A stretch of 64,000 bases of DNA from JAWKRB01 sp041389885 (lineage in GTDB: Bacteria > Myxococcota_A > Polyangia > Polyangiales > Ga0077539): the NCBI GenBank assembly GCA_041389885.1, contig JAWKRB010000011.1:124001-188000 (forward strand). Direction: 5' to 3'. Both the position numbers and the translations under genes were made by a program. This document shows, in pieces, positions 9,742 through 21,728 of the stretch; position 1 is the first letter of the stretch; each line of letters starts with the position of its first letter. A model generated the notes under the pieces. The model searched no databases. It was not told the origin of the DNA and saw only the letters and a program-made list of their open reading frames with translations.

Positions 9742-10398
9742 ATGCACCGAGCCCATCACGTCGCCCTCGATCTCACGCGGCTCACGATCGCCGCCGAGAG
9801 CCCGCTGCCGACGCGCTACGGTCAGTTCAACATGAAGGTGTTCCGCTGGGCCGACGAGCCCGACAAGGAGCACGTCGCCATGGTCTACGGCGATGTCAGC
9901 GGCCTCGACGACGTGCCGATTCGGATGCACAGCGAGTGTCTCACCAGCGAGGTCCTCGGCTCGCTCAAGTGCGACTGCCGGGAGCAGCTCGAATTCGCCC
10001 TGCGGCACGTCGCCCACCAGGGCGCCGGCGTGGTGCTCTACCTCCGTCAGGAGGGCCGCGGCATCGGGCTGACCAACAAGGTCCGCGCGTACACGCTTCA
10101 GGCTCGCGGGGTCGACACCGTCGACGCCAACCGCGTGCTGGGCCTGCCCGACGACAGCCGTCGCTACGACAGCGCCGCGGCGATGCTCGCGCACCTCAAC
10201 GTGCGCTCGGTGCGGTTGATGACCAACAACCCCGAGAAGGTCGCGGCGCTGCGTGAGCTGGGGGTCGACGTGCGGGCTCAGATCCCGGTGCTCATCGCGC
10301 CGAATCCGCACTCGGAGTTCTACCTCGACGTGAAGCGTCGGCGCATGAACCACTCGCTCCCGCACATCCACGCGAGCGAGGGGTTCGACGCCGAGTGA
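9742..10398 (+). CDS. ribA: GTP cyclohydrolase II
   Basis: Opens the imidazole ring of GTP, the first step of riboflavin synthesis. 218 residues, a stand-alone RibA not fused to RibB. The zinc site is C66 with C77 and C79 (RMHSECLTSEVLGSLKCDC), followed by RQEGRGIGL at 102-110 and MTNNPEKV, all hallmarks of the family. The ATG at 9742 has AGGAAGGA at 9726-9733. In the 133-bp divergent spacer to thiO I could not find the conserved boxes of an FMN riboswitch. A TATATA element at about 9705-9710 may be part of a promoter. The stop shares TGATCA with the convergent lipoprotein gene. Confidence 0.95.
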   Translation: MHRAHHVALDLTRLTIAAESPLPTRYGQFNMKVFRWADEPDKEHVAMVYGDVSGLDDVPIRMHSECLTSEVLGSLKCDCREQLEFALRHVAHQGAGVVLYLRQEGRGIGLTNKVRAYTLQARGVDTVDANRVLGLPDDSRRYDSAAAMLAHLNVRSVRLMTNNPEKVAALRELGVDVRAQIPVLIAPNPHSEFYLDVKRRRMNHSLPHIHASEGFDAE

Positions 10399-10700
10399 TC
10401 ACCAGCGGGTCGCGACCGACGCGGCGCCGATGACGGGGATCGGCACCTGCGGCGTCGGGCCCGCGAAGCGCGGCTCGGGGAGCGCGGGCTCGGGGGTCGG
10501 CGTGCCCTCCCGCGTGCCCGTCGTCGCCGTGAAGACCTCGACCCGGCTCGCGACCTCGACGCGACGATCGAGGTCACGGTGCGCCGCCGCGCGCTGAGAG
10601 TCGCAGCGCGCCAGGGGCCCGCCGACGTGTTCTCCCGCGGTCGCGCAGCCGCCGAGGAGGGAGGAGAGCGAGGCGACCAGGCCGAGGGTGACGACGCGCT

Positions 10701-10704
<4 letters not shown>
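10399..10704 (-). CDS. Small lipoprotein, last gene of the sigma-54 regulator unit
   Basis: 101 residues with a classic lipoprotein signal, MKRVVTLGLVASLSSLLGGC, followed by a short Pro-rich chain (TPTPEPALPEPRF). No domain recognised. Its ATG overlaps the stop of the giant regulator upstream (ATGA), so the two are very probably translated from one message. Mature length is only about 80 residues, suggesting a small envelope protein or a sensor/ligand partner; this is speculation. Confidence 0.65.
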
Positions 10705-14371
<3,667 letters not shown>

Positions 14372-14375
<4 letters not shown>

Positions 14376-15901
14376 CTGGGGGCGAAGCGCAGCACGCGAC
14401 GCGGGATCGCGAAGCCGTTCCAGAGGCTGTAGCTGAGCCCGCGCCGGCCGTCGGCCGACTCGATCCCCACGGTGGCGGAGGTGCCGACGCCCGCGGTGCC
14501 AGGGATGTTCGACGACAGGGCGCAGTACCGAAATTCGACCGCGCCGGTCTCGTCGAGCTTCACCTCGAAGGTCATGCGCTGGTCGCCCCGACGCCAGCGG
14601 GGCACGTCGACCCAGCGCACGGTGAGGGACCGGGGAGAGGTTCCGGTCCACCAGCGGACGCGGTTGCCGTCGCGGTTGGGATCGAAATCGTCCCAGAACG
14701 GCGCGAGGATCCCGTTGGGCGCGTCGGTGCTGGGGAGCACCTGGTTCGCGTAGTTCGCGATGCCGTCTGCCGTGCCGCTCGCGGTCAGGAGCTGCACGAA
14801 CCCGTTGGACGAGATCGCGAGGCGGGTGAACCGGTCGCCGTACATCAAGAAGTCGAAGCCGAGGTTGATCGGCGCGCTGCCCTGATCGTCGTCGAGCGCC
14901 ACGCGGTTGGCGCTCGACGGCACCGCCTCGCAGGCGGGGCCGATCATCGAGCTCGGCGCAGGTCCGGCGTCGTCGGCGGGGGTCTCGATGGCCACGTCGA
15001 GGGTGAAGTCTCCGCTGCCACCGTTGCCGTCGACGATGACGTACCAGGTGCCCGCGGGGAGCACCGCGGAGAGGCTCGCGGGCGAGCCCGAGGGCGCCGC
15101 CACGCAAGACGCCTCGCGCTCGAGGATCGGGCTGGTGAGATCCTCGGCCCGGGGGAGACACCCGCCCGCCGAGAGCAGCAGCAGCGGGCTCCAGCCGCTC
15201 GTGGGTCTCGCGGTGAGCGAGACGCGACGAGCCTCCGAGAGCACGAGGCGCCAGGCGACGTCGCCCTGGCCGCTGCCCGACGCGCAGCTCCCGCGGTGGT
15301 CGTCGTTGCGACGCGAGGTGCTGCCCTGGTAGCGCCACAGGCCGTTCGCCGCGTTCATCGACGGCGCCGTGAGGCACGACTCTCCAGGCGCCGTGCCCTG
15401 CGTGATAGGCCCCGTGTCCGTCGGCGGAGGCACGTCCACCACGTCGGGGGCGACCACCACGTCGGGGGCGACCACCACGTCGGGGGCGACCACCACGTCG
15501 GGGGCGACCACCACGTCCATCGGCGTCACCACGTCGGGAGGCGTCACTACGTCGGGAGGCGTCACCACGTCGGGAGGCGTCACCACGTCGCGAGGCGTCA
15601 CCACGTCCATCGGTGTCACCACGTCGGGAGGAATCACCACATCGGGAGGCGTCACCACGTCGGGAGGCGTCACCACGTCGGGAGGCGTCACCACGTCGAT
15701 GGGTGTCACCACGTCGGGCGCGACCGCGGCGTCGACGGGCACGTCGTCGTCGACGACGTCGGATGGCTTCATCGACGCGTCAACGGCAGCGTCGGGCTGG
15801 CTCAGGGAGCTCGCGATCGGATGCTCCAGGGCGCACGCCGAAGCAACCACACTCAGAAGACCGAAGAACCAGGGCGACACTCGAGAAGGGGGAGCAAGCA
15901 C
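14372..15901 (-). CDS. Putative lipoprotein with hexapeptide-repeat stalk and nidogen-like C-terminal domain
   Basis: About 509 residues from GTG 15901. GTGs at 15919 and 15880 are also possible and none has a clear Shine-Dalgarno. The signal region FFGLLSVVASAC ends in a good lipobox. Residues ~60-160 are a six-residue repeat of the form DVVTPP with variants, likely an extended stalk. The middle (NGLWRYQGST and TWYVIVDGNGGSGDFTLDV) looks like a beta-sandwich pre-peptidase-type domain. The C-terminal ~170 residues (LGFDFLMYGDRFTRLAISS, NGILAPFWDDFD) resemble nidogen-like (NIDO) domains. Its stop overlaps the start of the sigma-54 regulator (ATGA). Probably a surface adhesin-like or sensor protein; function unproven. 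Confidence 0.72.
15432..15726 (-). repeat. 18-bp tandem repeats encoding a DVVTPP-type hexapeptide stalk
   Basis: About sixteen units of an 18-bp sequence in the frame of the lipoprotein at 14372. Two subtypes occur, encoding TPP/TPM-type and VAP-type hexapeptides, each clustered. Units are close to identical at DNA level, consistent with recent slippage or unequal exchange, and the copy number may vary between strains. Confidence 0.85.
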
Positions 15902-16087
15902 GACCCGCTGTTCATACACCGATCGAGCCGATTCCGCAGGGTCGGTCGCGGCGCGCGCGCAATCCAGAGTGGGGGCCCGCGTCGTATCGCTGTCACCGCT
16001 TCGTCTCGGAGGCGTAATGGCGGTAGCATCGCGCGCCCTTCCCACGGCGGGACGCGGGGCGACGCACTCAAAGGGAGACTCCAGAAC

Positions 16088-16387
16088 ATGAACAACGACC
16101 TGCGCAGCAAGCTCTTCGTGATGGTGGCCGCGGCGATCGGCACCGGGGCGGCGGTCGGCGCCTGCTCCTCGAACACCCCCGCCCCCGCGGCGACGGCGAC
16201 CCCCACCGCGTCGAGCGGCGGCACCGGTCAGGCCGGCTCCTGCGGCGCGGCCAACGGCGGCCAGGCCGGCTCCTGCGGCGCGGCCAACGGCGGCCAGGCC
16301 GGCTCCTGCGGCGCCAACCACACCGCCCCCGCGGCGACGCCCGCGCCCGCCCCGGCGCCCGCCCCGACCCCGGCGCCGAAGCGCTGA
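16088..16387 (+). CDS. Candidate MNIO-modified RiPP precursor: lipobox plus three Cys repeats
   Basis: 99 residues. I propose this as the substrate of the DUF692 enzyme encoded next. Residues 1-26 form a lipoprotein-type signal (LRSKLF, hydrophobic stretch, lipobox VGAC with Cys26, then Ser). A short Pro/Ala/Thr linker follows, then three copies of an 11-residue unit, GQAGSCGAANG-like, placing single cysteines at 52, 63 and 74. The last ~25 residues are a Pro/Ala-rich tail ending PAPKR. Bufferin precursors (BufA) and EGKCG-motif peptides are exported small proteins with Cys as the modified residue; here each Cys lies in a Gly-Ser-Cys-Gly core. GGGAG lies upstream of the ATG. The precursor role rests on gene order and repeat design, not on a family match. 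Confidence 0.72.
   Translation: MNNDLRSKLFVMVAAAIGTGAAVGACSSNTPAPAATATPTASSGGTGQAGSCGAANGGQAGSCGAANGGQAGSCGANHTAPAATPAPAPAPAPTPAPKR
16226..16318 (+). repeat. 33-bp tandem repeat (2.8 copies) in the RiPP precursor
   Basis: Units 16226-16258, 16259-16291 and a shortened third at 16292-16318. They are nearly identical (the first differs from the second by one synonymous T/C), so the Cys repeats arose by recent DNA duplication rather than by convergence. Confidence 0.92.
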
Positions 16388-16426
16388 TCGCGCGCACCTC
16401 ACCCCTCGCCCCACCGCGGAGTCACC

Positions 16427-17248
16427 GTGCAGCCCACTGGCATCGGCCTCGGTCTCCGCGCTCCACTCCTCGACGACCTGACCCACCGCGCGCCGGAGTG
16501 CCTGCGGTGGGTCGAGGTCTCTCCCGAGAACCACATGGGGCGCGGCGGCATGTTCCAGCACCTCCTGGAGGTCGCCGCGGCTCGCTGGCCGGTCGTGACC
16601 CACGGGCTCACGCTCAACGTCGGCGACCCCGACCCGCTCGACGCCCCGTGGATGCGCGAGCTTCGCGCGTTTCTGACCTCGGTCGCGACGCCCTGGCACA
16701 GCGATCACCTGTGCTTCGGCTCCGTCGACGGCGCGCACCTTCATGACCTGCTCCCGCTGCCCTTTACGCGCGCGGTGGCGCGTCGCGTCGCCGACCGGGC
16801 GAAGGCGATCGAAGACCACCTCGGGCTGCCCTTCGCGGTCGAGAACATCTCCTGGTACGCCCACCCCGGCGACGCGGAGATGAGCGAGTCGGAGTTCGTG
16901 ACGGAGGTCCTCTCGGGGTGCGACGCCGGGCTGCTGCTCGACGTGAACAACGTCTACGTCAACGCGAAGAACCACGGCGGCGACGCGAGGGCCATGATCG
17001 CAGCGATGCCCCTCGAGCGCGTGGTGCAGATTCACGTCGCCGGGCACCTGCGCATGGACGACGGGCTGCGCCTCGACACCCACGGCGAGGCCGTCTGCGA
17101 CGACGTGTACGAGCTGCTCCGCTGGACGCTGGCGCGAACGGGCCCGGTGCCCGTGCTGCTGGAGCGGGACCAGAATTTTCCTCGGTTCGACGACCTCGTG
17201 CAGGAGCTCTGGCGACTCGACGCGATCTACCAGGAGGCGACGCGATGA
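16427..17248 (+). CDS. bufB: MNIO-family (DUF692) RiPP maturase, BufB/MbnB-like
   Basis: 273 residues from GTG 16427, 39 bp after the precursor, with a GCGGAG upstream. Multinuclear non-heme iron-dependent oxidative enzymes (DUF692) are TIM barrels that oxidise Cys or other residues of precursor peptides using O2, as in methanobactin (MbnB), HvfB and bufferin pathways. Family landmarks in order: GIGLGLRAPL at 5-14, EVSPENHM at 30-37, THGLTLNVG (His59), HSDHL (His91, His94), VENISWY (Glu139, Asn140), LLLDVNNVYVNAKNH (170-183), QIHVAGH (His203, His207), DTHG (217-220) and LLERDQNFP (Glu246). The His/Asp/Glu set expected to bind two or three irons therefore appears complete. Confidence 0.9.
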   Translation: MQPTGIGLGLRAPLLDDLTHRAPECLRWVEVSPENHMGRGGMFQHLLEVAAARWPVVTHGLTLNVGDPDPLDAPWMRELRAFLTSVATPWHSDHLCFGSVDGAHLHDLLPLPFTRAVARRVADRAKAIEDHLGLPFAVENISWYAHPGDAEMSESEFVTEVLSGCDAGLLLDVNNVYVNAKNHGGDARAMIAAMPLERVVQIHVAGHLRMDDGLRLDTHGEAVCDDVYELLRWTLARTGPVPVLLERDQNFPRFDDLVQELWRLDAIYQEATR

Positions 17249-17994
17249 GCGACGGCTTCGACGGCCTCGCCCGCGCCCTGGGCAGGGTGTGTCTCGCCGC
17301 CGCCGAGGCGCCTGACGACCTCGCCGCGCTGGGCGCCTCGGGTCGTTGGGGGCTGTATCGCGACCTGGTGAGGGGGCGCGTTCGCGGCGCCCTCGCCGAG
17401 GCGTTGCCGCGATGCCGCGAGGCCGCCGGCGCCTCGCGCTTCGAGGCCTGGGTCGCGGCGTGGCTCGACGCCTGCCCGCCCCGCACGCGCTACGTGCGCG
17501 AGCTCATGCCCGAGTTCGTTCGCTGGCTCGACGCCAGCGGAGAGGCGCGCGAGGGCCTCCCCGAGTACTTCGAAGACCTGCTGCGCTTCGAGGTCGCGCT
17601 GCACTTCGTCGGCCTCGCCCCCGACCCCTCGCCCGAGGCCCTCGCGGCGGACGATTTCGCCATGGACCGCCCGGCGCGCTTTCACCCCGTGCTTCGTCGC
17701 CTCGACCTGCGCTGGGACGTGCTCGCGGGGACTCCCCCCGAGGCCGCGCCGTCTCCGCGCGCCGTGCTGGTCTACCGAGACGCGACGCGGTTCACGTCGG
17801 AGACGCTCGCGCTGAGCCCCATCGCGGCCGCGGTGATCGACGCGATGCGCGAGGGGCGCGACGGGGTCACCGCGTGCGTGCAGCGCACGCTCGCGTCGCG
17901 CGAGCTGAGCGCCGGCGCGGAGTTCATCGAGAGCTTCGCGGAGCTGCTCGGGACGCTGCTGGAGCGACGGGTGATCCTGGGCTCGGCGCGGTGA
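17245..17994 (+). CDS. bufC: DUF2063 partner protein of the MNIO enzyme, BufC/HvfC-like
   Basis: 249 residues. Its ATG overlaps the MNIO stop (ATGA) and is preceded by AGGAGG, so the pair is translated together. The N-terminal ~110 residues (YRDLVRGRVRGALAEALP, then RYVRELMPEFVRWL) match the DUF2063 'putative DNA-binding' helical domain, which in HvfC and BufC serves as the precursor-recognition partner rather than binding DNA. The C-terminal half is a mixed alpha/beta domain (RFHPVLRRLDLRWDVL, AVLVYRD), as in MbnC-like partners. The last 71 bp overlap the convergent peptidase gene, an unusually long 3' overlap. Confidence 0.82.
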   Translation: MSDGFDGLARALGRVCLAAAEAPDDLAALGASGRWGLYRDLVRGRVRGALAEALPRCREAAGASRFEAWVAAWLDACPPRTRYVRELMPEFVRWLDASGEAREGLPEYFEDLLRFEVALHFVGLAPDPSPEALAADDFAMDRPARFHPVLRRLDLRWDVLAGTPPEAAPSPRAVLVYRDATRFTSETLALSPIAAAVIDAMREGRDGVTACVQRTLASRELSAGAEFIESFAELLGTLLERRVILGSAR

Positions 17995-19330
17995 TCGCGT
18001 CGCGCATCGCGCGTAGCGGGCCGTCGATCATCGCCCCGTCTGGCGCGACGCCGAGCGACGCGAGGGCCTCGCGCACGCCCGGGAGCTCGCGGCTCGCGAG
18101 GGCCTCTTCGGCGATGGGCGCGAGGACCCGCTCGCCCGCCGCGCGGTCGGCGAGCTCGACGAGCTCCATCGCCGACCACGTGCGCGGCGCGTCGACGCAG
18201 CAGCCCCGCCAGCGCCTCACGGCCTCGTCGAGGGAGGAGCCGCGACGTCGGAGCGCGACGTCGGCCCGCAGCGCCACGGCCGCGCCGGACCAGTACAGCC
18301 GCGTGTACTCCCCTCGCCCGCGGGCGACCTCCGCGAGGGTGCGCCTCCCCGCCGCGCGCGCGCCCGCGGCGAGACCGGAGCAGAGGTTCGCCCACGCGTC
18401 GTGGGGAGTGATCATTCCCGCCCTCGCGCGGAGCACCTCCTGGTAGTAGGTCGCGATGCCCTCGCCGAGCCACGCGTCGTCGTCGCGGGTGACGGGCAGG
18501 AGCATGTGCACCATCTCGTGCACGGCGATCCACTCCCCCGAGATGGACGCGCCGTCGGCGTCGCGACCGACGACGAACAGCAGCGAGCGACCGCCTCCAC
18601 GGCTGGAGAGCCCGAAGCCCGGAGGCGCCCTGGGCTCGATGCCTCGCCCGTCGAGGATCACCTGCGCCCGCCCCAGCGACTCGCCCCCCGCGAGCGGGAG
18701 CACCGCCGACGCCGCCGCGGCGAGCCAGGGCCTCGGGTCGGAGCGCCCCTCCTCGACCCGCGCGACCTCAAAGCGCGCGAGCGGCGTGGTCACCGTCACG
18801 GGGTCGCGAGCGGCGAGCGCGAGGTAGCCCTCCCACGCGAAGAGCGACGCGTCTACCGCGTAGCGATCGGCGCCGAGCGGGCGCCAGGGCACCACCGCGC
18901 GCACCCCCGGCGGGAGCGCGAGGCTGATCTCTCCGCCTCGCACCTCGCGGCGGTCCTGAGGGCGCAGCAGCCACGCGCGGTTCGAGATCACCACGGCGGC
19001 GTCACCGCGGGCGACGCGCCGCCGCGGCCACGCGCCTGCGCCCTCGAGGTCGAAGCGGTAGCGCACGCAGCCCCTGGCGTCGGTCTCGACGGCGCGGCCA
19101 CGCACGCGCGCGGGCGGGGACAGCGTGACGGCGTCGAGGTCCGACCCCACCAGGGTCATCGGTGCCGCGCCCGAGAAGCACATGGACACATCGAGGGCGC
19201 GGCGGTCTCGCGAGAGGGTGACCCGCGCCTCGAACGCCGTCCGGCTCGGCGCGGAGCGGGGCGCGTGGGCGCAGGCGACGACGCACAGTCCTGCCACGGG
19301 GAGCCAGCACGGGCGGCGCGGCGGCGTCAT
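17924..19330 (-). CDS. Lipoprotein metallopeptidase of the gluzincin (M1/M61-like) type
   Basis: 468 residues starting at ATG 19330. The N-terminus ends in lipobox VVAC. An HExxH zinc motif lies at 271-275 (HEMVH), followed by WLGEGIATYYQE with the third ligand Glu290. The HExxH-to-WLxEG arrangement is that of M1/M61 aminopeptidases, though the spacer of 14 residues is shorter than the usual 18. The N-terminal 260 residues form a beta-rich domain, as in M61 glycyl aminopeptidases. Its 3' end overlaps the bufC end by 71 bp in antisense. A role in peptide trimming for the neighbouring RiPP is conceivable but unsupported beyond proximity. Confidence 0.72.
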   Translation of the reverse strand: MTPPRRPCWLPVAGLCVVACAHAPRSAPSRTAFEARVTLSRDRRALDVSMCFSGAAPMTLVGSDLDAVTLSPPARVRGRAVETDARGCVRYRFDLEGAGAWPRRRVARGDAAVVISNRAWLLRPQDRREVRGGEISLALPPGVRAVVPWRPLGADRYAVDASLFAWEGYLALAARDPVTVTTPLARFEVARVEEGRSDPRPWLAAAASAVLPLAGGESLGRAQVILDGRGIEPRAPPGFGLSSRGGGRSLLFVVGRDADGASISGEWIAVHEMVHMLLPVTRDDDAWLGEGIATYYQEVLRARAGMITPHDAWANLCSGLAAGARAAGRRTLAEVARGRGEYTRLYWSGAAVALRADVALRRRGSSLDEAVRRWRGCCVDAPRTWSAMELVELADRAAGERVLAPIAEEALASRELPGVREALASLGVAPDGAMIDGPLRAMRDAITAPSPGSPVAPAASRAAPRSSR

Positions 19331-19373
19331 CGCCGAGGTGTGGTCCCGGCGCTCGCGTCGCGCAAGCGCGACT

Positions 19374-21692
19374 CTAGGAACGTCGGCGCCGTCGCAGCGC
19401 GAGCGCGAGCAGCGCGGTGAGCGCCGCGCCCGCCAGGCTCAGCCCGGCGCCGAGGCGAAGATGCTCGACCTCGTAGCGCAGGCGCACCGGCCCCGCGGCG
19501 ACGTCGGGGATCACCACCGCGAGCTGCACGCCCGCCGCGCGCAGCACGCGCAGGGGGCGACCGCCCTGCGTCGCCGTCCACCCCGGCCACCACGGCCTTC
19601 GGACCACCGCCACGGCGCCGCCTCGGCCTTCGATCGACACGACGCCCGAGGTGACATCGAGCCAGCTCACCGTCGCCCGCGTCGCGCCCTCGCCCGAGGG
19701 GAGCCCGACGGGCTCGCGGCGGAGGGGGTCGTCGATCCAGCGCGCCGCGTCGGCCGCGTCGCCGCCGGACTGAAGCGCGCGAAGCGTCTCTCGCAGCCGG
19801 CGCACGAGGATCGGCGCGCGCGCGACGCTCACCGCCGGCAGCGGATCGGGGATCGCGAAGAGCGGCGCCAGGGAGCGGGGCGTCGGCATGGGGCGCAGCG
19901 AGGGGTGCGCGGCTCCCGGCGCTAGGACGTGCGTGCATCCCAGCGCCCGCGCCACCTGCACGCCGCCCGCGGTGGAGGGGTCGAGGAGCGTGTACGCCAG
20001 GCGCATCGACGCGTACTGCGCCGAGGGGAGGTACAGGTTCGGCGTGGCGACGTGGCTGCATTGGTTGACGTCGGGGCGGAGGTCGACGCGGTTGAACGCC
20101 ACGCCGCGACGGTCGCCTGTAGGAAACCCCGGCACGAAGGGCGGACGCGCCGACGCGCCGACGCCGTGACAGAGCATCGCGCCGCGGGGCAACACCGCCT
20201 CGCGAGGGGAGGGCAGCTCGAGCACCGGAGCGTCGAGGGGCGCCACGCGGAGGGCGAAGAGCGCGAGGTCCGCGACCAGCAGCGCGGGGAGCCAGCGGGT
20301 GTACCTCCGTGATCCCAGGGCGAGCGACGCGAGGAGCGCCACGGCCAGCGCGAGGGACGCGTTCGAGAGCAGCGAGGTCGAGAGCGCCGGGAGCTCGTCG
20401 AGGCCGAGGGGCGGCACCGCGACGCGCGCCGCGGCGCGGTCGATCGCGCCTCGCATGGAGTAGATCACGCTGCAGCCCAGGCACATCGTCGCGGCCACGG
20501 CGATCGTCGCGCGGCGCAGCGCGAGGCGCAGCCGCGGGGAGCGGGCCGCGACGGTCCACGCCTGCACCGCCGCGACGAGCAGCGCGAGCGACGCGATCGT
20601 GAGGTACTTCTCGGGGTAGCGAAACATCGCCAGCGGCGGCACCGCGCGCGAGAGCGCGGTCAGCACCCCGAGCTTCGACCCCGCCGCGAGGACCAGCGCG
20701 CCGCCCCCCACGGCGCTCGCGAGCCGACGCACGCCGAAGACCGCGCCGACCGCCGCGCCGAGGAGCGTGAGCGCGCCGAGGTAGGGCGAGGCGTTCCAGA
20801 GGTCGACCGACAGGGGCGTCGCGCGAAGCGCCGAGACGAGGCTCGCGCCGTGCCGCGCGTCGGCGGTGAGCGACGCGGGGACCACCAGCGCGAAGAGGCC
20901 GAGCCCGTCGAGGGCCCACTTCTCCGCGAGACCGACGCCCGCGCTCCTCGCGGCGGCGGCGCGTAGCCCCAGGGTCGCGGCGACCTGCGCCGCCCCGAGG
21001 AGGGCGCCCGCCACGCCGGCCCCCGCGAGCGCGGCGGTGGCCTGGAGGGCCCGACGGGGGTTGCCGCGCGCGCGCGCCAGGCGCCCCGCGAGCTCGACGC
21101 ACGCGACGAGGGTCAGCACGACGGCGGCGTGGGGCTCGCCGCCGAGCACGAGCATCCCCAGCGAGAGCGCGAGCGCGCCGGCGCCTCGCGGGTCGAGGTC
21201 GCGCAGCAGGGACCTCGCCCCCGCCCACCCCAGCGGGAGCCACGCCGCGGCGCTGAGGTAGGGCCCGTGCGCCACGAGGTCGATCGCCGTGCCGCAGAGC
21301 GCGAAGGCCACGCCCGTGAGCAGCGCCGCGCGTCGCGTGCCGCCCATCTCGCGCGCGAGCCACGCCGCGGCGCCGGCGGCGAGGCCCAGGTGCAGCGCGA
21401 CGTAGAGCGACGCGGCGAGCTCGGCGGGGAAGGGGCGCAGCAGCCAGGTGATGGGGTAGAGCACCTGCCCGAGGGGGTCTTGCAGGAGCGGCGACCCGCC
21501 GCCGAGGGCGGGGTCGAGCACGAGGCGAGAGGCGTCGCGGTGGGCGCAGGCGAGGCCGAGCTGCACGAGGGTGTGGTCGCGCCCTTGAAAGCGCAGGCCG
21601 AGCACCAGAGGGAGCGCCGCGAGCGCGCCGACGATCGCGGCGGCGCTGCGAGCCGGCGTCGCGAGGGCGCGGCGTGCCAGGGGAGAGGTCAT
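19374..21692 (-). CDS. YfhO-like multi-pass membrane protein
   Basis: 772 residues from ATG 21692 (a GTG twelve bases further upstream is an alternative). At least ten hydrophobic segments are spread over the first ~450 residues, followed by a soluble C-terminal domain of ~250 residues that ends with one more hydrophobic segment (LRLGAGLSLAGAALTALLALAL) and an Arg tail. The layout, and the features LVLDPALGGGSPLLQDPLGQ early on and FRYPEKYLTIASLALL in the membrane part, match the YfhO/GT-C-like glycosyltransferase family used in polymer glycosylation. Begins 37 bp after mutS. Substrate unknown. Confidence 0.75.
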   Translation of the reverse strand: MTSPLARRALATPARSAAAIVGALAALPLVLGLRFQGRDHTLVQLGLACAHRDASRLVLDPALGGGSPLLQDPLGQVLYPITWLLRPFPAELAASLYVALHLGLAAGAAAWLAREMGGTRRAALLTGVAFALCGTAIDLVAHGPYLSAAAWLPLGWAGARSLLRDLDPRGAGALALSLGMLVLGGEPHAAVVLTLVACVELAGRLARARGNPRRALQATAALAGAGVAGALLGAAQVAATLGLRAAAARSAGVGLAEKWALDGLGLFALVVPASLTADARHGASLVSALRATPLSVDLWNASPYLGALTLLGAAVGAVFGVRRLASAVGGGALVLAAGSKLGVLTALSRAVPPLAMFRYPEKYLTIASLALLVAAVQAWTVAARSPRLRLALRRATIAVAATMCLGCSVIYSMRGAIDRAAARVAVPPLGLDELPALSTSLLSNASLALAVALLASLALGSRRYTRWLPALLVADLALFALRVAPLDAPVLELPSPREAVLPRGAMLCHGVGASARPPFVPGFPTGDRRGVAFNRVDLRPDVNQCSHVATPNLYLPSAQYASMRLAYTLLDPSTAGGVQVARALGCTHVLAPGAAHPSLRPMPTPRSLAPLFAIPDPLPAVSVARAPILVRRLRETLRALQSGGDAADAARWIDDPLRREPVGLPSGEGATRATVSWLDVTSGVVSIEGRGGAVAVVRRPWWPGWTATQGGRPLRVLRAAGVQLAVVIPDVAAGPVRLRYEVEHLRLGAGLSLAGAALTALLALALRRRRRS

Positions 21693-21728
21693 CGCGGCGA
21701 GCACGCTACGCCAGCGCGCGCTCCGCGC

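Noticed and set aside
15432..15726. CRISPR-like array of short near-identical units
   Set aside because: The units are 18 bp with no spacers and lie in frame in a lipoprotein gene, encoding a hexapeptide stalk.
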